A DNA stretch of 64,000 bases, taken from positions 248,001 through 312,000 of the forward strand of contig NZ_JAILYH010000003.1 in the NCBI RefSeq assembly GCF_019793435.1. Direction: 5' to 3'. Position numbers and translations under genes: made by a program. Under the pieces are notes generated by a model. That model was given only the letters and a program-made list of their open reading frames with translations, searched no databases and was not told where the DNA came from. This stretch comes from Rhizobium redzepovicii. Its GTDB lineage: Bacteria; Pseudomonadota; Alphaproteobacteria; Rhizobiales; Rhizobiaceae. This document shows positions 35,750 through 43,837 of the stretch, piece after piece (the stretch's first letter is position 1; each line of letters starts with the position of its first letter).

Positions 35750-37276
35750 TCACCGATCTGATCCCACCGAAGCGAAAAACCTTTCCGGGCTCTCCGCTTC
35801 CACCAACTTGTTCTTTTCGATCAGCCAGAACCGGTTTCCCACCGCCCGCACGAAACTGCGGTCGTGCGAGACCAGCAGGCAGCTCGCCTCCTGCGCCATC
35901 AACTCGCTCTCCAGCGCTTCCTGTCCCTCGATGTCGAGGTGGTTGGTCGGCTCGTCGAGCAGGTAAAAATTCGGCTCGGTCAGCCTGAGCACCAGCATGC
36001 CGAGCCGCGCCTTCTGGCCGCCGGAAAGCTGGCCGATCGGTTTTGCCTGCATGTCGATCGTCAAGCCGGCGCCTGCCAGCAAGGCCCGCGCCCGCTGGTC
36101 GCCGACATCGAAGCGGCGGATGATCGTGCCGATCGGCGTATCGCTGTCGGCAAGATCGGCAAGCGCTTGGTCGCCGTAGCCGAGCACGAGCGAGGGCGTC
36201 GCCTTGATGCTGTCGCGCGCTGTCTCCGGTCTTTCGATCGCCTGTTTCAGCATCGACACCAGCCGCGACTTGCCGGCGCCGTTGAGGCCGAGCAGCACGA
36301 TGCGGTCGCCCTGGCAGATGAACTGCCGGCCGGTCTTGAACAGCGGCGTTCCATCGGGCGTCGTCACCACCGCATCCTCCAACGTCACCAGCACCTTGGC
36401 ATGGGTGCCGCGGTTGGCGAGCCGGATCGCCCCGGCCGAGCGCTCCAGATGCGCCGGTTTTGCCGCGTCCTCCAGCTTCTCCGCCCGTTGCCTGAGCTGC
36501 TTCGTCTTGACGACGAGCAGGTCGCTGCCGGAATTGATGCCGATATTGTTGAGCTTCGCCGCCTGCTTGCGCAATTGCTCCGCCACCTTCATGTCGCGCT
36601 CGTAGCGCCGGGCTTCGGAAGCGTCGGCCTCGTCGAGCGCGGCGCGCGCCCTGGTATAGGGCAGGGAGAAGACCGGCGATTGCTCCGGCCGCAGGAACAG
36701 CGTCCGGTTGGTCGTCGCATCGAGGAAGGCGCGATCGTGGCTGGACAGGATAACCGGCACGTCGCGCGGCAGCGCGTTCAGCCAGCTCTCCACTTGCCCG
36801 ATCTTTTCGAGGTCAAGATGGTTGGTCGGCTCGTCGAGCAGAAGCACGTCGGGCTCGCTCACCCAGGTGCGGGCAAGCATGGCAAGCCGCTGCCATCCGC
36901 CGCTCAATTGCTTCAGCGGCCGGCTCCGCATGGCCTCCGGCACGTCGAGCGATTCCAGCACGACGTCGACCCGCCAGCTCTCGCTTTCGGCCTGATCGGC
37001 CGGCAGCGCCTGCAGCACCGCATCGTAAAACACCGTGTCGAAAAGGGCAGGCGGCACATTCTGCGCGACATGCCCGACGGTCAGCCCGCGCGCCTTGGTG
37101 ATCTCGCCCTCGCTCGGCTCCAGCGCACCGGTGATGCAGGCAAGCAGCGTCGATTTCCCCCGCCCGTTGGCGGCGACGAGGCCGATGCGGTCGGCTGAAT
37201 TGACGACAAGATTGAGTTTCGAAAATAAAGGATTGCCCAGCGTCACGCCGAGATTGCGGATATTGATGAGGGTCAT
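35750..37276 (-). CDS. ABC-F family ATPase
   Basis: A 508-residue soluble protein with two ABC domains and no membrane segments. First: Walker A AANGRGKST, signature LSGGWQR, Walker B LLLDEPTNHLD. Second: GLNGAGKSR, LSGGQKAR, LLDEPTNHLD. The linker (about 220-290) is the arm that reaches the ribosomal P/E site in ABC-F proteins. Members act on the ribosome, protecting from antibiotics or rescuing stalls. Upstream lie a leader ORF and alternative hairpins (37407-37516), suggesting induction by ribosome stalling. The direct ribosome binding site is weak (GAGAA). Confidence 0.9.
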   Translation of the reverse strand: MTLINIRNLGVTLGNPLFSKLNLVVNSADRIGLVAANGRGKSTLLACITGALEPSEGEITKARGLTVGHVAQNVPPALFDTVFYDAVLQALPADQAESESWRVDVVLESLDVPEAMRSRPLKQLSGGWQRLAMLARTWVSEPDVLLLDEPTNHLDLEKIGQVESWLNALPRDVPVILSSHDRAFLDATTNRTLFLRPEQSPVFSLPYTRARAALDEADASEARRYERDMKVAEQLRKQAAKLNNIGINSGSDLLVVKTKQLRQRAEKLEDAAKPAHLERSAGAIRLANRGTHAKVLVTLEDAVVTTPDGTPLFKTGRQFICQGDRIVLLGLNGAGKSRLVSMLKQAIERPETARDSIKATPSLVLGYGDQALADLADSDTPIGTIIRRFDVGDQRARALLAGAGLTIDMQAKPIGQLSGGQKARLGMLVLRLTEPNFYLLDEPTNHLDIEGQEALESELMAQEASCLLVSHDRSFVRAVGNRFWLIEKNKLVEAESPERFFASVGSDR

Positions 37277-37406
37277 GATCGTTCTCTGGTCTGACCGGGT
37301 GTCGACGCGATCCGGGGCGTTCAGCCATCACGGGATTGCGCCTATCGGGCCCGGGAAAATGACAGGAATGGGCGCGGTATTTCGCACGGCGCCGCATTGG
37401 CCACGA

Positions 37407-37471
37407 GGGCAGACCAGGAAGAGATGTCGAGAAACGGTCTCTGGTCAGCCCTGCAAACGCATTTGCAGGGC
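37407..37471 (-). promoter_or_regulatory. Candidate attenuator with alternative hairpins before the ABC-F gene
   Basis: On the minus strand: stem 1 GCCCTGCAAA-TGCG-TTTGCAGGGC (37471-37448, perfect 10 bp) includes the last codons of the leader ORF. Its 3' arm overlaps by four bases with GGGCTGACCAG (37451-37441), which can pair 10/11 with CTGGTCTGCCC (37417-37407). The core CTGGTCTG can instead pair with CAGACCAG at 37293-37286, adjoining the ABC-F ribosome binding site. No T-tract follows stem 1, so translational rather than transcriptional control is favoured. This is inference from pairing only. Confidence 0.5.
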
Positions 37472-37516
37472 GTTGACGGGACCACGCTGGCGATGATGCC
37501 GGAAATAATATTGCAT
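37445..37516 (-). CDS. Leader peptide ORF upstream of the ABC-F gene
   Basis: A 23-codon ORF starting ATG at 37516 with AGGAGGA seven bases upstream, the best ribosome binding site in this neighbourhood. The peptide begins MQYYFRHHRQRG and ends LQMRLQG. It stops 168 bp before the ABC-F start. Its last codons form stem 1 of the candidate attenuator, so ribosome position on it would change the downstream folding, as in erm, vmlR or vga leaders. No homologue recognised. Confidence 0.55.
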   Translation of the reverse strand: MQYYFRHHRQRGPVNALQMRLQG

Positions 37517-37526
37517 AGCGTGATCC

Positions 37527-37836
37527 TCCTTTCTCGAACGGGTTTCAGGATTGAAATACCATTGCCTGTACTAGGAGGCAAGGGAGGCGCCGTTGCCCGG
37601 CGCCCAAGAGAGCCTCATCCTGAGGTGCCCCGCAGGGGCCTCGAAGGGCGAGGCAGGTGCGTTGGTGGTTGATGGATGCAAGGAGCATCCATCAATCAAC
37701 CCGCCGCACACCGCCAGCCAATTCCAGCCGCCCCTCTATACCGATGCTCTCGAGAAACGTCTCGTCATGGCTGACGACGATGAGCGCCTCGTCATAAGCA
37801 CGCAGCCCGGCCTCGACCGCTGATATCGAGTCGATG
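37527..37836. repeat. Direct repeat copy A: ABC-F promoter region plus 3' fragment of the second ABC-F gene
   Basis: The segment matches 38629-38968 in order: CCTTTCTCGAACGGGTTTCA / CCTTTCTCGAAAGGGTTGCA, then AGGCAAGGGAGGCG, an unrelated centre, and finally about 145 bp (CAATTCCAGCCGCC..., TCTCGAGAAACGTCTCGTCA, TGGCTGACGACGATGAGCGC, CGACCGCTGATATCGA). The last part is a degenerate copy of the C-terminus-coding end of the ABC-F gene 38830-40422. The centre (37613-37700) holds another mosaic repeat (CCTCATCCTGAGGTGCCCCG). Confidence 0.8.
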
Positions 37837-37849
37837 CGCCGTTCAGAAC

Positions 37850-38467
37850 TCATTGGCGGCAAAGGTTGCCTATTTCTCCAACCTTTTGCTGCAGGTCCGC
37901 GAGGTCTTTGGCAGCCAGTTCAGTGCCCAATTGTTTGTACGTCGTGATGTCGGCCATCTTCTCGGTGAAACAGGTGCAATAGGTTTGGATTTGCTGCTGG
38001 GTAATAGCTTGGTTGAGTGAGGCCTGCTTTCGAACGCAAGCAAACTGGGTGTCGGCTATGAATGATTTTCGAGCTTCGCCACCGATTGCTTCGTCGCGAG
38101 AGAACACAAACTCTCCGTAGGCAAGAAGGCCGACGAAAATTGTGACAAAGAGCGCCGCAAACGTGATTGCCCCCCGAATGGCACTTGCGTTCGACTTAGC
38201 TTGACCCCTTCTGAAAACGTTTCGTATGGCTGCAATCACCACAAATAATAGTGGTGCGGCGAGAACCTGCCCACCTAAAGCGCTAATCGTTTCCGCACTC
38301 CGAGTGTGGGCGTAGTTTGCTAGTTCAAAGCCTCGACCGTTCGCGACCTGAAGCAACAAGATGGCAGCGCTAACGCTAATGCCAATATTGGCGCTTCTCC
38401 AGAGGCTCCACTTTTGGGCTGCACGATGCCCGATCGCCTCTTCCATAGTCATGCCCTTCTCCTCCAA
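37850..38467 (-). CDS. Unknown membrane protein in an inserted segment
   Basis: About 205 residues (start 38467, or an in-frame ATG at 38452). Three hydrophobic segments (IGISVSAAILLLQVA, LGGQVLAAPLLFVVIAAI, AITFAALFVTIFVGLLAYGEFVF) are followed by a soluble tail with four cysteines (FACVRK, QTYCTCF, GNLC). The C-terminal tail probably lies in the periplasm and could form disulfides. GC is clearly lower than in flanking genes. The gene lies in a 792-bp segment bracketed by the direct repeats. No family recognised. Confidence 0.72.
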   Translation of the reverse strand: MEEKGMTMEEAIGHRAAQKWSLWRSANIGISVSAAILLLQVANGRGFELANYAHTRSAETISALGGQVLAAPLLFVVIAAIRNVFRRGQAKSNASAIRGAITFAALFVTIFVGLLAYGEFVFSRDEAIGGEARKSFIADTQFACVRKQASLNQAITQQQIQTYCTCFTEKMADITTYKQLGTELAAKDLADLQQKVGEIGNLCRQ

Positions 38468-38628
38468 GCCGCCGCGGTGGTTATCAATAGGTTGAATGCG
38501 TTATATCTTGCAAGTATGGCATCGCTTTCGAACTAGCGACCTCAAGCCTTTTCACGGCGAAACGGGCTAGTGGAGCAATCGAGATTGAGCGAAGACTTAA
38601 TGGCAGGCCGAAAGGCAAATACACCGGG

Positions 38629-38968
38629 GCCTTTCTCGAAAGGGTTGCAGGATGGAAATACCGTTGCCGGAAAAATGAGGCAAGGGAGGCGGCGTCAGAG
38701 GGATGCAGGAAGCAATGTTGCGGCGTGCTTCGAGGCTACGCCCTCTCGGGCTTCGGTTGAGCCGCGCTCTTATAGGCAGTTAGGGAATGGTAGGTGCCGG
38801 TGGTGGAGGGCGCTGCTGCACTCGTGAAATCACCCACCCGCATCGCCCGGCAATTCCAGCCGCCGCCTGATGCCGATATTTTCGAGAAACGTCTCGTCGT
38901 GGCTGACGACGATGAGCGCTCCGTCATAGGCGCTGAGACCCGCCTCGACCGCTGATATCGAATCGATG
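38629..38968. repeat. Direct repeat copy B, including the 3' end of the second ABC-F gene
   Basis: The partner of 37527-37836. It consists of the genuine 3' end of the gene 38830-40422 and the adjoining non-coding DNA, which resembles the promoter/leader region of the first ABC-F gene up to its AAAGG. Similarity to copy A stops just before the leader Shine-Dalgarno. Confidence 0.8.
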
Positions 38969-40422
38969 TCGAGATGGTTGGTCGGCTCGTCGAGAATCAG
39001 GAGCGGCGGCGGCGCGGAGCCGAGGGTGCAGGCAAGGCCGGCGCGCAGCAATTGCCCGCCGCTCAGCGTCGAGACGGTCTGCAGCGCCGCATCGGCCCGG
39101 AACATGAAACGGGCAAGCGCGGCGCGGCAGGTGTTTTCATCGGAAGGCGGATTGATCCGGCGAAAATTATCGCGGATTGAGGCCGACGGATCGAGAAGGC
39201 TGACCTTCTGGTCGAGCATTGCAAAGCCGGTCATCATGGCGATTGTGCCGGCCCAGGGTTTCAACGCGCCGGTTACAAGCGCCAGCAGCGTCGTCTTGCC
39301 CGCGCCGTTGCGGCCGGTGACGGCAATGCGCTCCGGTCCCGTCACGTCGAAGGAGAGATTTTCGATGACGGCATCGCCCGGCCGATAGCCCACGGTGACG
39401 CCCTCCATTTTCAGCACGGCTTTGCCGGCAGAAAGCCCGGTCGCCGGCAGGCGCACCGACAAGGGCTGCAGGATCTCGATTTTTTCGCGCGCGGTCTTTG
39501 CTTCGTCCAGTGCCTGGGCGCGCCGGCGTTCGGCCAACCGGGCATTGTCGCCGCCCGTCGTTTCGCTGCGCTCCTTCATGCCGCCGAGCATGATGCGCGG
39601 GATGCCGCCCTTGGCCGCCATCTTCCGCCCGGCGCTGTCCCTGTGCGCCTGACGCTCCACCGTCGCCTGTGCCTTCCTGGCGACCTCGGCCATACGCTTT
39701 TCGGCATCGGCAAGATCGTGCTCTGCCGCCGCAAGCTCAAGCGCCTTGCGCTGGCGATAATGGCTCCAATTGCCGCCATAACGCGTCCCGCCGAGCGACG
39801 TCAGTTCGACGATCGCATCCATGTTTTCGAGCAGTTCCCGGTCATGGCTGACGATGATCGCGCCGGCTCGCCAGCCCGATATCAGCGCGATCACTGCCTC
39901 GCGGCCATCGCGGTCGAGATTGTTGGTGGGTTCGTCGAGCAGCAGAAAATCCGGTTCGTTGAAAACAAGCGCGGCAAGCCCGGCCCGGGTGCGCTGCCCG
40001 CCGGAAAGTTCGGCCAGCCGTGTCTGCGGCAGTGCGTCGAGCCTCGTCCGGCTGAGTGCTGTTGTGATCCGCGCCGGCAGCATCCAGTCCGCCGATGCAA
40101 GCTCGTCCGCCGTCGCCTCGCCGGCTTCGGCGCGCTGGAGAACCGCAAGCGGCCCGGCGACTCCGAAGAGATCGGCAATGGTTTCGTGAGATGCCACCTG
40201 CACATTCTGGCGCAGGATGCCGAGGCTGCCGCCGACCGATACTGTTCCCGAATGCGGCTTGGCGTCACCGGAGACGAGCTTCAGCAGCGTCGTCTTGCCG
40301 ACGCCGTTGCGCCCGACCAGACCGATACGCTCCGCCCCGAAACTTAAGTCGAAATCGGAAAAAAGCGGCCGCCCGTCAGGCGTGGCCCATGAAATTTTGG
40401 AGAGAGTGATAGATGCAGGCAT
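38830..40422 (-). CDS. ABC-F family ATPase, second
   Basis: A 530-residue tandem-ABC soluble ATPase. First domain: GRNGVGKTT (Walker A), LSGGQRTR, LLLDEPTNNLD. Second: GRNGAGKTT, LSGGQLLR, LILDEPTNHLD. The inter-domain arm is rich in Glu/Arg/Ala (AEHDLADAEKRMAEVARKAQ). It would act at the ribosome. It is distinct from the gene at 35750 rather than a recent copy. Start 40422 has GGGGAAA upstream; an in-frame ATG lies four codons earlier at 40434... but the domain begins at ITLSKISW. Confidence 0.9.
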   Translation of the reverse strand: MPASITLSKISWATPDGRPLFSDFDLSFGAERIGLVGRNGVGKTTLLKLVSGDAKPHSGTVSVGGSLGILRQNVQVASHETIADLFGVAGPLAVLQRAEAGEATADELASADWMLPARITTALSRTRLDALPQTRLAELSGGQRTRAGLAALVFNEPDFLLLDEPTNNLDRDGREAVIALISGWRAGAIIVSHDRELLENMDAIVELTSLGGTRYGGNWSHYRQRKALELAAAEHDLADAEKRMAEVARKAQATVERQAHRDSAGRKMAAKGGIPRIMLGGMKERSETTGGDNARLAERRRAQALDEAKTAREKIEILQPLSVRLPATGLSAGKAVLKMEGVTVGYRPGDAVIENLSFDVTGPERIAVTGRNGAGKTTLLALVTGALKPWAGTIAMMTGFAMLDQKVSLLDPSASIRDNFRRINPPSDENTCRAALARFMFRADAALQTVSTLSGGQLLRAGLACTLGSAPPPLLILDEPTNHLDIDSISAVEAGLSAYDGALIVVSHDETFLENIGIRRRLELPGDAGG

Positions 40423-40631
40423 GGATATGGATTTCCCCGTTGGCAAGGCGAACTGGCATTGCGATCGGGTTGAAATCCATTGCGGCACACATCCTGTTGA
40501 AATGGTCGATGGCGGGTAATTTAGGGGATGACGGCTTGCGGTTCAAGGCGGGGAACGATCTGTGCTAACGTTTCGCGCCCTCAATACCCCGCGCACCAAA
40601 GGCAGGGCTGCCGCAATCCGAGTGCTTTGCA

Positions 40632-40741
40632 GCTAAAGCATATCGCGCAAAAGCGTGCAGCGGTTTTGTGGCAACGACATGCGTAAAAACAAAGAGCTAA
40701 AACGCGTAGCATCAATCAAATTTGACGCGACGCGCCTTAGA
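40632..40741. repeat. Mosaic element of the GCATGTCGCGCAAAA family, copy 3
   Basis: TAAAGCATATCGCGCAAAAG, GTGCAGCGGTTTTGTGGCAA, CGACATGCGTAAAAACAAAG and a terminal GACGCGACGCGCC. It lacks the CAGGCAAGGCGCGAAGCGCT module of the other copies. It lies upstream of the second ABC-F gene and overlaps the 3' end of the antitoxin gene. Confidence 0.75.
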
Positions 40742-41066
40742 CGATCTGCTTCACATAAATTTCCGGATCAAAGTCAACGCGCCTTGCTTTCCCGTCGGGT
40801 GTTTTCAAAACAAGCTCGACTCCGCCTCCGAGAGAATGCATGTACCGCACGACGGACGACAGTAGGACATCGTCGGCGCTTTCGATTTTCGAAACAGTGT
40901 TCTGCGTCATGGCGGCACGCGCAGCGACATCCTGCTGCGTTGCCTGCATCGCCTTGCGCACTTCCGCCAAGGCCTTGCCCAGACGGCGCTCCTGACGTTT
41001 CATGTCGAGCCGAGTGCGAACATCTTCTGGAAGTTCGGCGCGTAACGTCTTCCACTCAGCGCTCAT
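40737..41066 (-). CDS. HigA-like HTH antitoxin
   Basis: A 109-residue XRE-family protein: HTH at about 32-65 (RKAMQATQQDVAARAAMTQNTVSKIESADD). It follows the toxin by one base and would neutralise it and repress the operon. The order toxin-then-antitoxin is the HigBA arrangement. Confidence 0.87.
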   Translation of the reverse strand: MSAEWKTLRAELPEDVRTRLDMKRQERRLGKALAEVRKAMQATQQDVAARAAMTQNTVSKIESADDVLLSSVVRYMHSLGGGVELVLKTPDGKARRVDFDPEIYVKQIV

Positions 41067-41067
41067 T

Positions 41068-41415
41068 TTAACTCTCCTTCAGCCATGCAGCGAACCGGGC
41101 GTCAGCCTTGTTGATCAGTTGTTTGTAAAAGAGCATTTCATTTATCCCTTGCTTGTCCCCTCCACAAAGGACAATGGCTCTTTGGGCAGGGTCGAAGGCG
41201 AATGCAAAACGCCAGACCTGTCTTCCAAACCTGACTCTGATCTCCTTCATATTTGCATAATCGGAACCGGAAAGCGTATCGACCTCAGGACGACCTAGGA
41301 AGGGACCATCGTCTTCGAGGTGGTCCAACACTTCGCCAACCAGTTCCTTCAACCCCATCTCCAGCTGCTTCCATTCGGGGACGAAATCAGGATGGAACTG
41401 CACCTTATAGATCAT
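41068..41415 (-). CDS. HigB-like toxin (RelE/Gp49 superfamily)
   Basis: A 115-residue toxin: FHPDFVPEWKQLEMGLKELV, DTLSGSDYANMKEIRVRFGRQVWRFAFAFDPAQRAIVLCGGDKQG, matching the phage-derived Gp49-like/HigB family with its conserved RxxR...FAFDP...L.GGDK core. It would be a ribosome-dependent mRNase. A/T-rich promoter region with a dyad lies upstream. Confidence 0.87.
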   Translation of the reverse strand: MIYKVQFHPDFVPEWKQLEMGLKELVGEVLDHLEDDGPFLGRPEVDTLSGSDYANMKEIRVRFGRQVWRFAFAFDPAQRAIVLCGGDKQGINEMLFYKQLINKADARFAAWLKES

Positions 41416-41431
41416 TGGCCGCCCTAAAAAA

Positions 41432-41449
41432 TATATACTAAAAGATATA
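41432..41449. promoter_or_regulatory. A/T-rich dyad before the HigBA-like operon
   Basis: TATATACTAAAAGATATA, an imperfect inverted repeat 17 bp upstream of the toxin start in an otherwise GC-rich region; it probably contains the promoter and antitoxin operator. Confidence 0.5.
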
Positions 41450-41554
41450 AAATCAAGGCCAGATTTAGTTACGAGCTTGCGCCCTGCTCAAGAGCCCCGA
41501 GCAGGGTCGCGCCGCAGCTCTCGATCCCTCCTTCGTATCCCCAGGGAGGCAAGC

Positions 41555-43120
41555 CTACCGCTTCAGGCTCCCCAATATCCCGCGCACCAGCGCCCGGCCG
41601 ACCTGGGTCGCCACTGTGCGGGCGACGCTCTTCATCGCCGCTTCCACCACCGTTTCGCGTTGGTAGCCGGAAGACCGGCCGCCTGATTGGCCGCGGCCCT
41701 GCTGGTTGTCGTCATTGCCGCCGCCGAAGCCCGGCAGGTTCCAGCCGGAGGTCGTGCCGCCCTGTTGCTGAGGCGCTTCTTCCTGGGCTCGCTTGGCGGC
41801 TTCGGCATCGGCCGCCTTCTTCGCCCGTGCGGCCAGCAGTTCGAAGGCGGATTCGCGGTCGATATCCTCGTCATAGATGCCGAGAACCGGGCTCCTGTCC
41901 ATGATCTGCCGGCGCTCGTCATCCGTCACCGGGCCGACGCGGCCGGATGGCGGGCGGATCAGCGTGCGCTCGACGATCGAAGGCGCGCCTTTGGCCTCCA
42001 GCGTCGAGACCAATGCCTCGCCGGTGCCGAGATTGGTGATGACCGTGGCGCAATCGAAGGCCGGATTCGCACGGAATGTATCGGCCGCCGTCCTCACCGC
42101 CTTCTGTTCACGCGGCGAATAGGCGCGAAGCGCATGCTGTGCCCGGTTGCCGAGCTGGGCGAGCACCGTTTCCGGCACGTCGAGCGGGTTCTGAGTCACG
42201 AAATAAACACCGACGCCCTTGGAGCGGATCAGCCGCACCACCTGCTCGACGCGTTCGGTCAGCACCTTTGGCGCATCGTTGAAGAGCAGGTGCGCCTCGT
42301 CGAAGAAGAAGACGAGCTTCGGCTTGTCGGGGTCGCCCACCTCGGGCAGTTCCTCGAACAGCTCGGAGAGCAGCCAGAGCAGGAAAGTGGCGTAAAGCCG
42401 CGGGTTCATCATCAGCTTGTCGGCGGCAAGCACCGAGATCTGGCCGTAGCCGTTATTGCTGGTGCGCATGATGTCGGAAATCTTCAGCGCCGGCTCGCCG
42501 AAGAAATGTTCCGCACCCTGCTGTTCGAGAACGAGCAGCGCCCGCTGGATCGAGCCGACCGAGGCTTTGGAGATCAGCCCGTACTGATTGGAAAGCTCGC
42601 TGGCGTTCTCGCCCATATAGTTTAAGAGCGAGCTGAAATCCTTGAGGTCGAGCAGCGGCAGCCCGCCCTGGTCGGCGATCTTGAAGGCGATGTTGATGAC
42701 GCCTTCCTGCGGTTCGGAGGCATCCATCAGTCGGGCAAGCAGCAGCGGTCCCATCTCGGCGATGGTGGTGCGCACCCGGTGGCCCTTCTCGCCGAACAGA
42801 TCCCAGAAGATCACCGGAAACTGGTCGAATTCGTAATCGGTGAAGCCGATCTGCTCGGCGCGCTTCGTCAGGAAATCCCTGGGCTCGCCCTTGGCGGCGA
42901 TGCCGGAAAGGTCGCCCTTGATATCGGCCGCAAACACCGGAACGCCGGCGCGGGAGAAACCTTCGGCCAGCACCTGCAGCGTCACCGTCTTGCCGGTGCC
43001 GGTAGCACCGGTGACGAGGCCGTGGCGATTGCCGAATTTCAGGTCGAGATATTCCGGCTTGTTGATGCTGTCATCGGGATTGCGGCTCGCGCCGATGAAA
43101 ATCTTGCCTTCCTCGATCAT
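41555..43120 (-). CDS. HerA-like ATPase, DUF853 (YjgR-type)
   Basis: A 521-residue ATPase. Walker A is GATGTGKTVTLQ at about 38-48, Walker B LVFFFDEAHLLF, and the arginine/sensor region RGKGVGVYFVTQNPLDVP is typical of HerA/FtsK-like DUF853 proteins. The C-terminal 80 residues are low-complexity (Gln/Gly/Asn-rich). Members are thought to work on DNA or at the envelope; function is unsettled. Start 43120 has AAGGGAGC upstream. Confidence 0.88.
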   Translation of the reverse strand: MIEEGKIFIGASRNPDDSINKPEYLDLKFGNRHGLVTGATGTGKTVTLQVLAEGFSRAGVPVFAADIKGDLSGIAAKGEPRDFLTKRAEQIGFTDYEFDQFPVIFWDLFGEKGHRVRTTIAEMGPLLLARLMDASEPQEGVINIAFKIADQGGLPLLDLKDFSSLLNYMGENASELSNQYGLISKASVGSIQRALLVLEQQGAEHFFGEPALKISDIMRTSNNGYGQISVLAADKLMMNPRLYATFLLWLLSELFEELPEVGDPDKPKLVFFFDEAHLLFNDAPKVLTERVEQVVRLIRSKGVGVYFVTQNPLDVPETVLAQLGNRAQHALRAYSPREQKAVRTAADTFRANPAFDCATVITNLGTGEALVSTLEAKGAPSIVERTLIRPPSGRVGPVTDDERRQIMDRSPVLGIYDEDIDRESAFELLAARAKKAADAEAAKRAQEEAPQQQGGTTSGWNLPGFGGGNDDNQQGRGQSGGRSSGYQRETVVEAAMKSVARTVATQVGRALVRGILGSLKR

Positions 43121-43308
43121 TCGGAATGCTCCCTTGGGGCTCTGCCGCCATTTATGAGAAGGCTTGCTTCCGCTGCCTTCATCGAACCATCGTTTCCCTG
43201 TTATAAGCAGGCAGGCGCATGCGGACAACTGTTTGCATTGAAAGCAAAACTGGACAAAGTGCCGCCCGGGGAGGGCCGGCTTGAGTTGCTGTGGAATTTC
43301 GAATAACG

Positions 43309-43324
43309 TTGACGTTAACGTCAA
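43309..43324. promoter_or_regulatory. Perfect 16-bp palindrome TTGACGTTAACGTCAA
   Basis: Located 18 bp upstream of the start at 43343. The sequence resembles sites bound by MerR-family regulators such as LiuR (TTTACG...CGTCAA), and TTGACG could also act as a -35 box. No regulator gene is adjacent. Confidence 0.55.
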
Positions 43325-43342
43325 AAAAACAGGAGGCTGACG

Positions 43343-43735
43343 ATGAATGAAATTGTGACCCAGATCGCCGATCGTGTGGGTATTGCGCCAGATTTGGCCG
43401 AAAAGGCGCTCGGCATGATGCTCGGCTTCCTGCAGCGCGAGGCCGCCGATGGCCCGGTTGCCAAGATGATCGAAGCGATCCCCGGTGGCGCCGATCTCGT
43501 CGCCCAGTTCAACGGCGCAGGTGCCGGCGGCGGCGGTCTGCTCGGCGGGCTGATGAGCTCGCTCGGCGGCGGCGGCATCATGGGGCTCGGCCAGCAGCTG
43601 ATGGGCGAAGGCCTCGGCATGGGCGAAATCACCTCGCTTGCCAAGGAAACCATCGCGATCGCCAAGCAATATGCTGGCGAGGAAGTCGTCGACGAGGTCG
43701 TCGCTTCCGTCCCGGGTCTCAGCCAGTTCGTCTGA
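43343..43735 (+). CDS. Glycine-rich small protein, DUF2267/DUF2780-like
   Basis: A 130-residue protein: NEIVTQIADRVGIAPDLAEKALGMMLGFL is a helical repeat of the type seen in DUF2267/DUF2780 proteins, followed by a Gly-rich linker (GAGAGGGGLLGGLMSSLGGG) and a second helical segment. AGGAGGCTGACG precedes the ATG. Preceded by a perfect palindrome and followed by an intrinsic terminator, so it is a single-gene unit. Function unknown. Confidence 0.8.
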   Translation: MNEIVTQIADRVGIAPDLAEKALGMMLGFLQREAADGPVAKMIEAIPGGADLVAQFNGAGAGGGGLLGGLMSSLGGGGIMGLGQQLMGEGLGMGEITSLAKETIAIAKQYAGEEVVDEVVASVPGLSQFV

Positions 43736-43748
43736 GACGAGAGATCAG

Positions 43749-43771
43749 GAGCCCCGCATTTTGCGGGGCTC
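43749..43771 (+). terminator. Intrinsic terminator after the DUF2780-like gene
   Basis: GAGCCCCGCA-TTT-TGCGGGGCTC stem (10 bp), followed by ATTGTTCTC. Confidence 0.75.
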
Positions 43772-43837
43772 ATTGTTCTCGCTTCGGAAGCACCGGAGTG
43801 AAGAGCATGCGCTGTCCCTTGAATGGAAGGAGAGCCC

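Noticed and set aside
35864..37198. Plus-strand open frame of 444 codons across the ABC-F gene
   Set aside because: Antisense shadow; Arg/His/Gln-rich translation without any motif.
37448..37471. Perfect 10-bp hairpin read as an ordinary transcription terminator
   Set aside because: No T-tract follows on either strand and it overlaps the leader ORF, so a folding switch is a better explanation.
37613..37700. Possible small gene between the ABC-F direct repeats
   Set aside because: The segment consists of a mosaic palindrome (CCTCATCCTGAGGTGCCCCG and GATGGATGCAAGGAGCATCC) with no ribosome binding site or protein-like frame.
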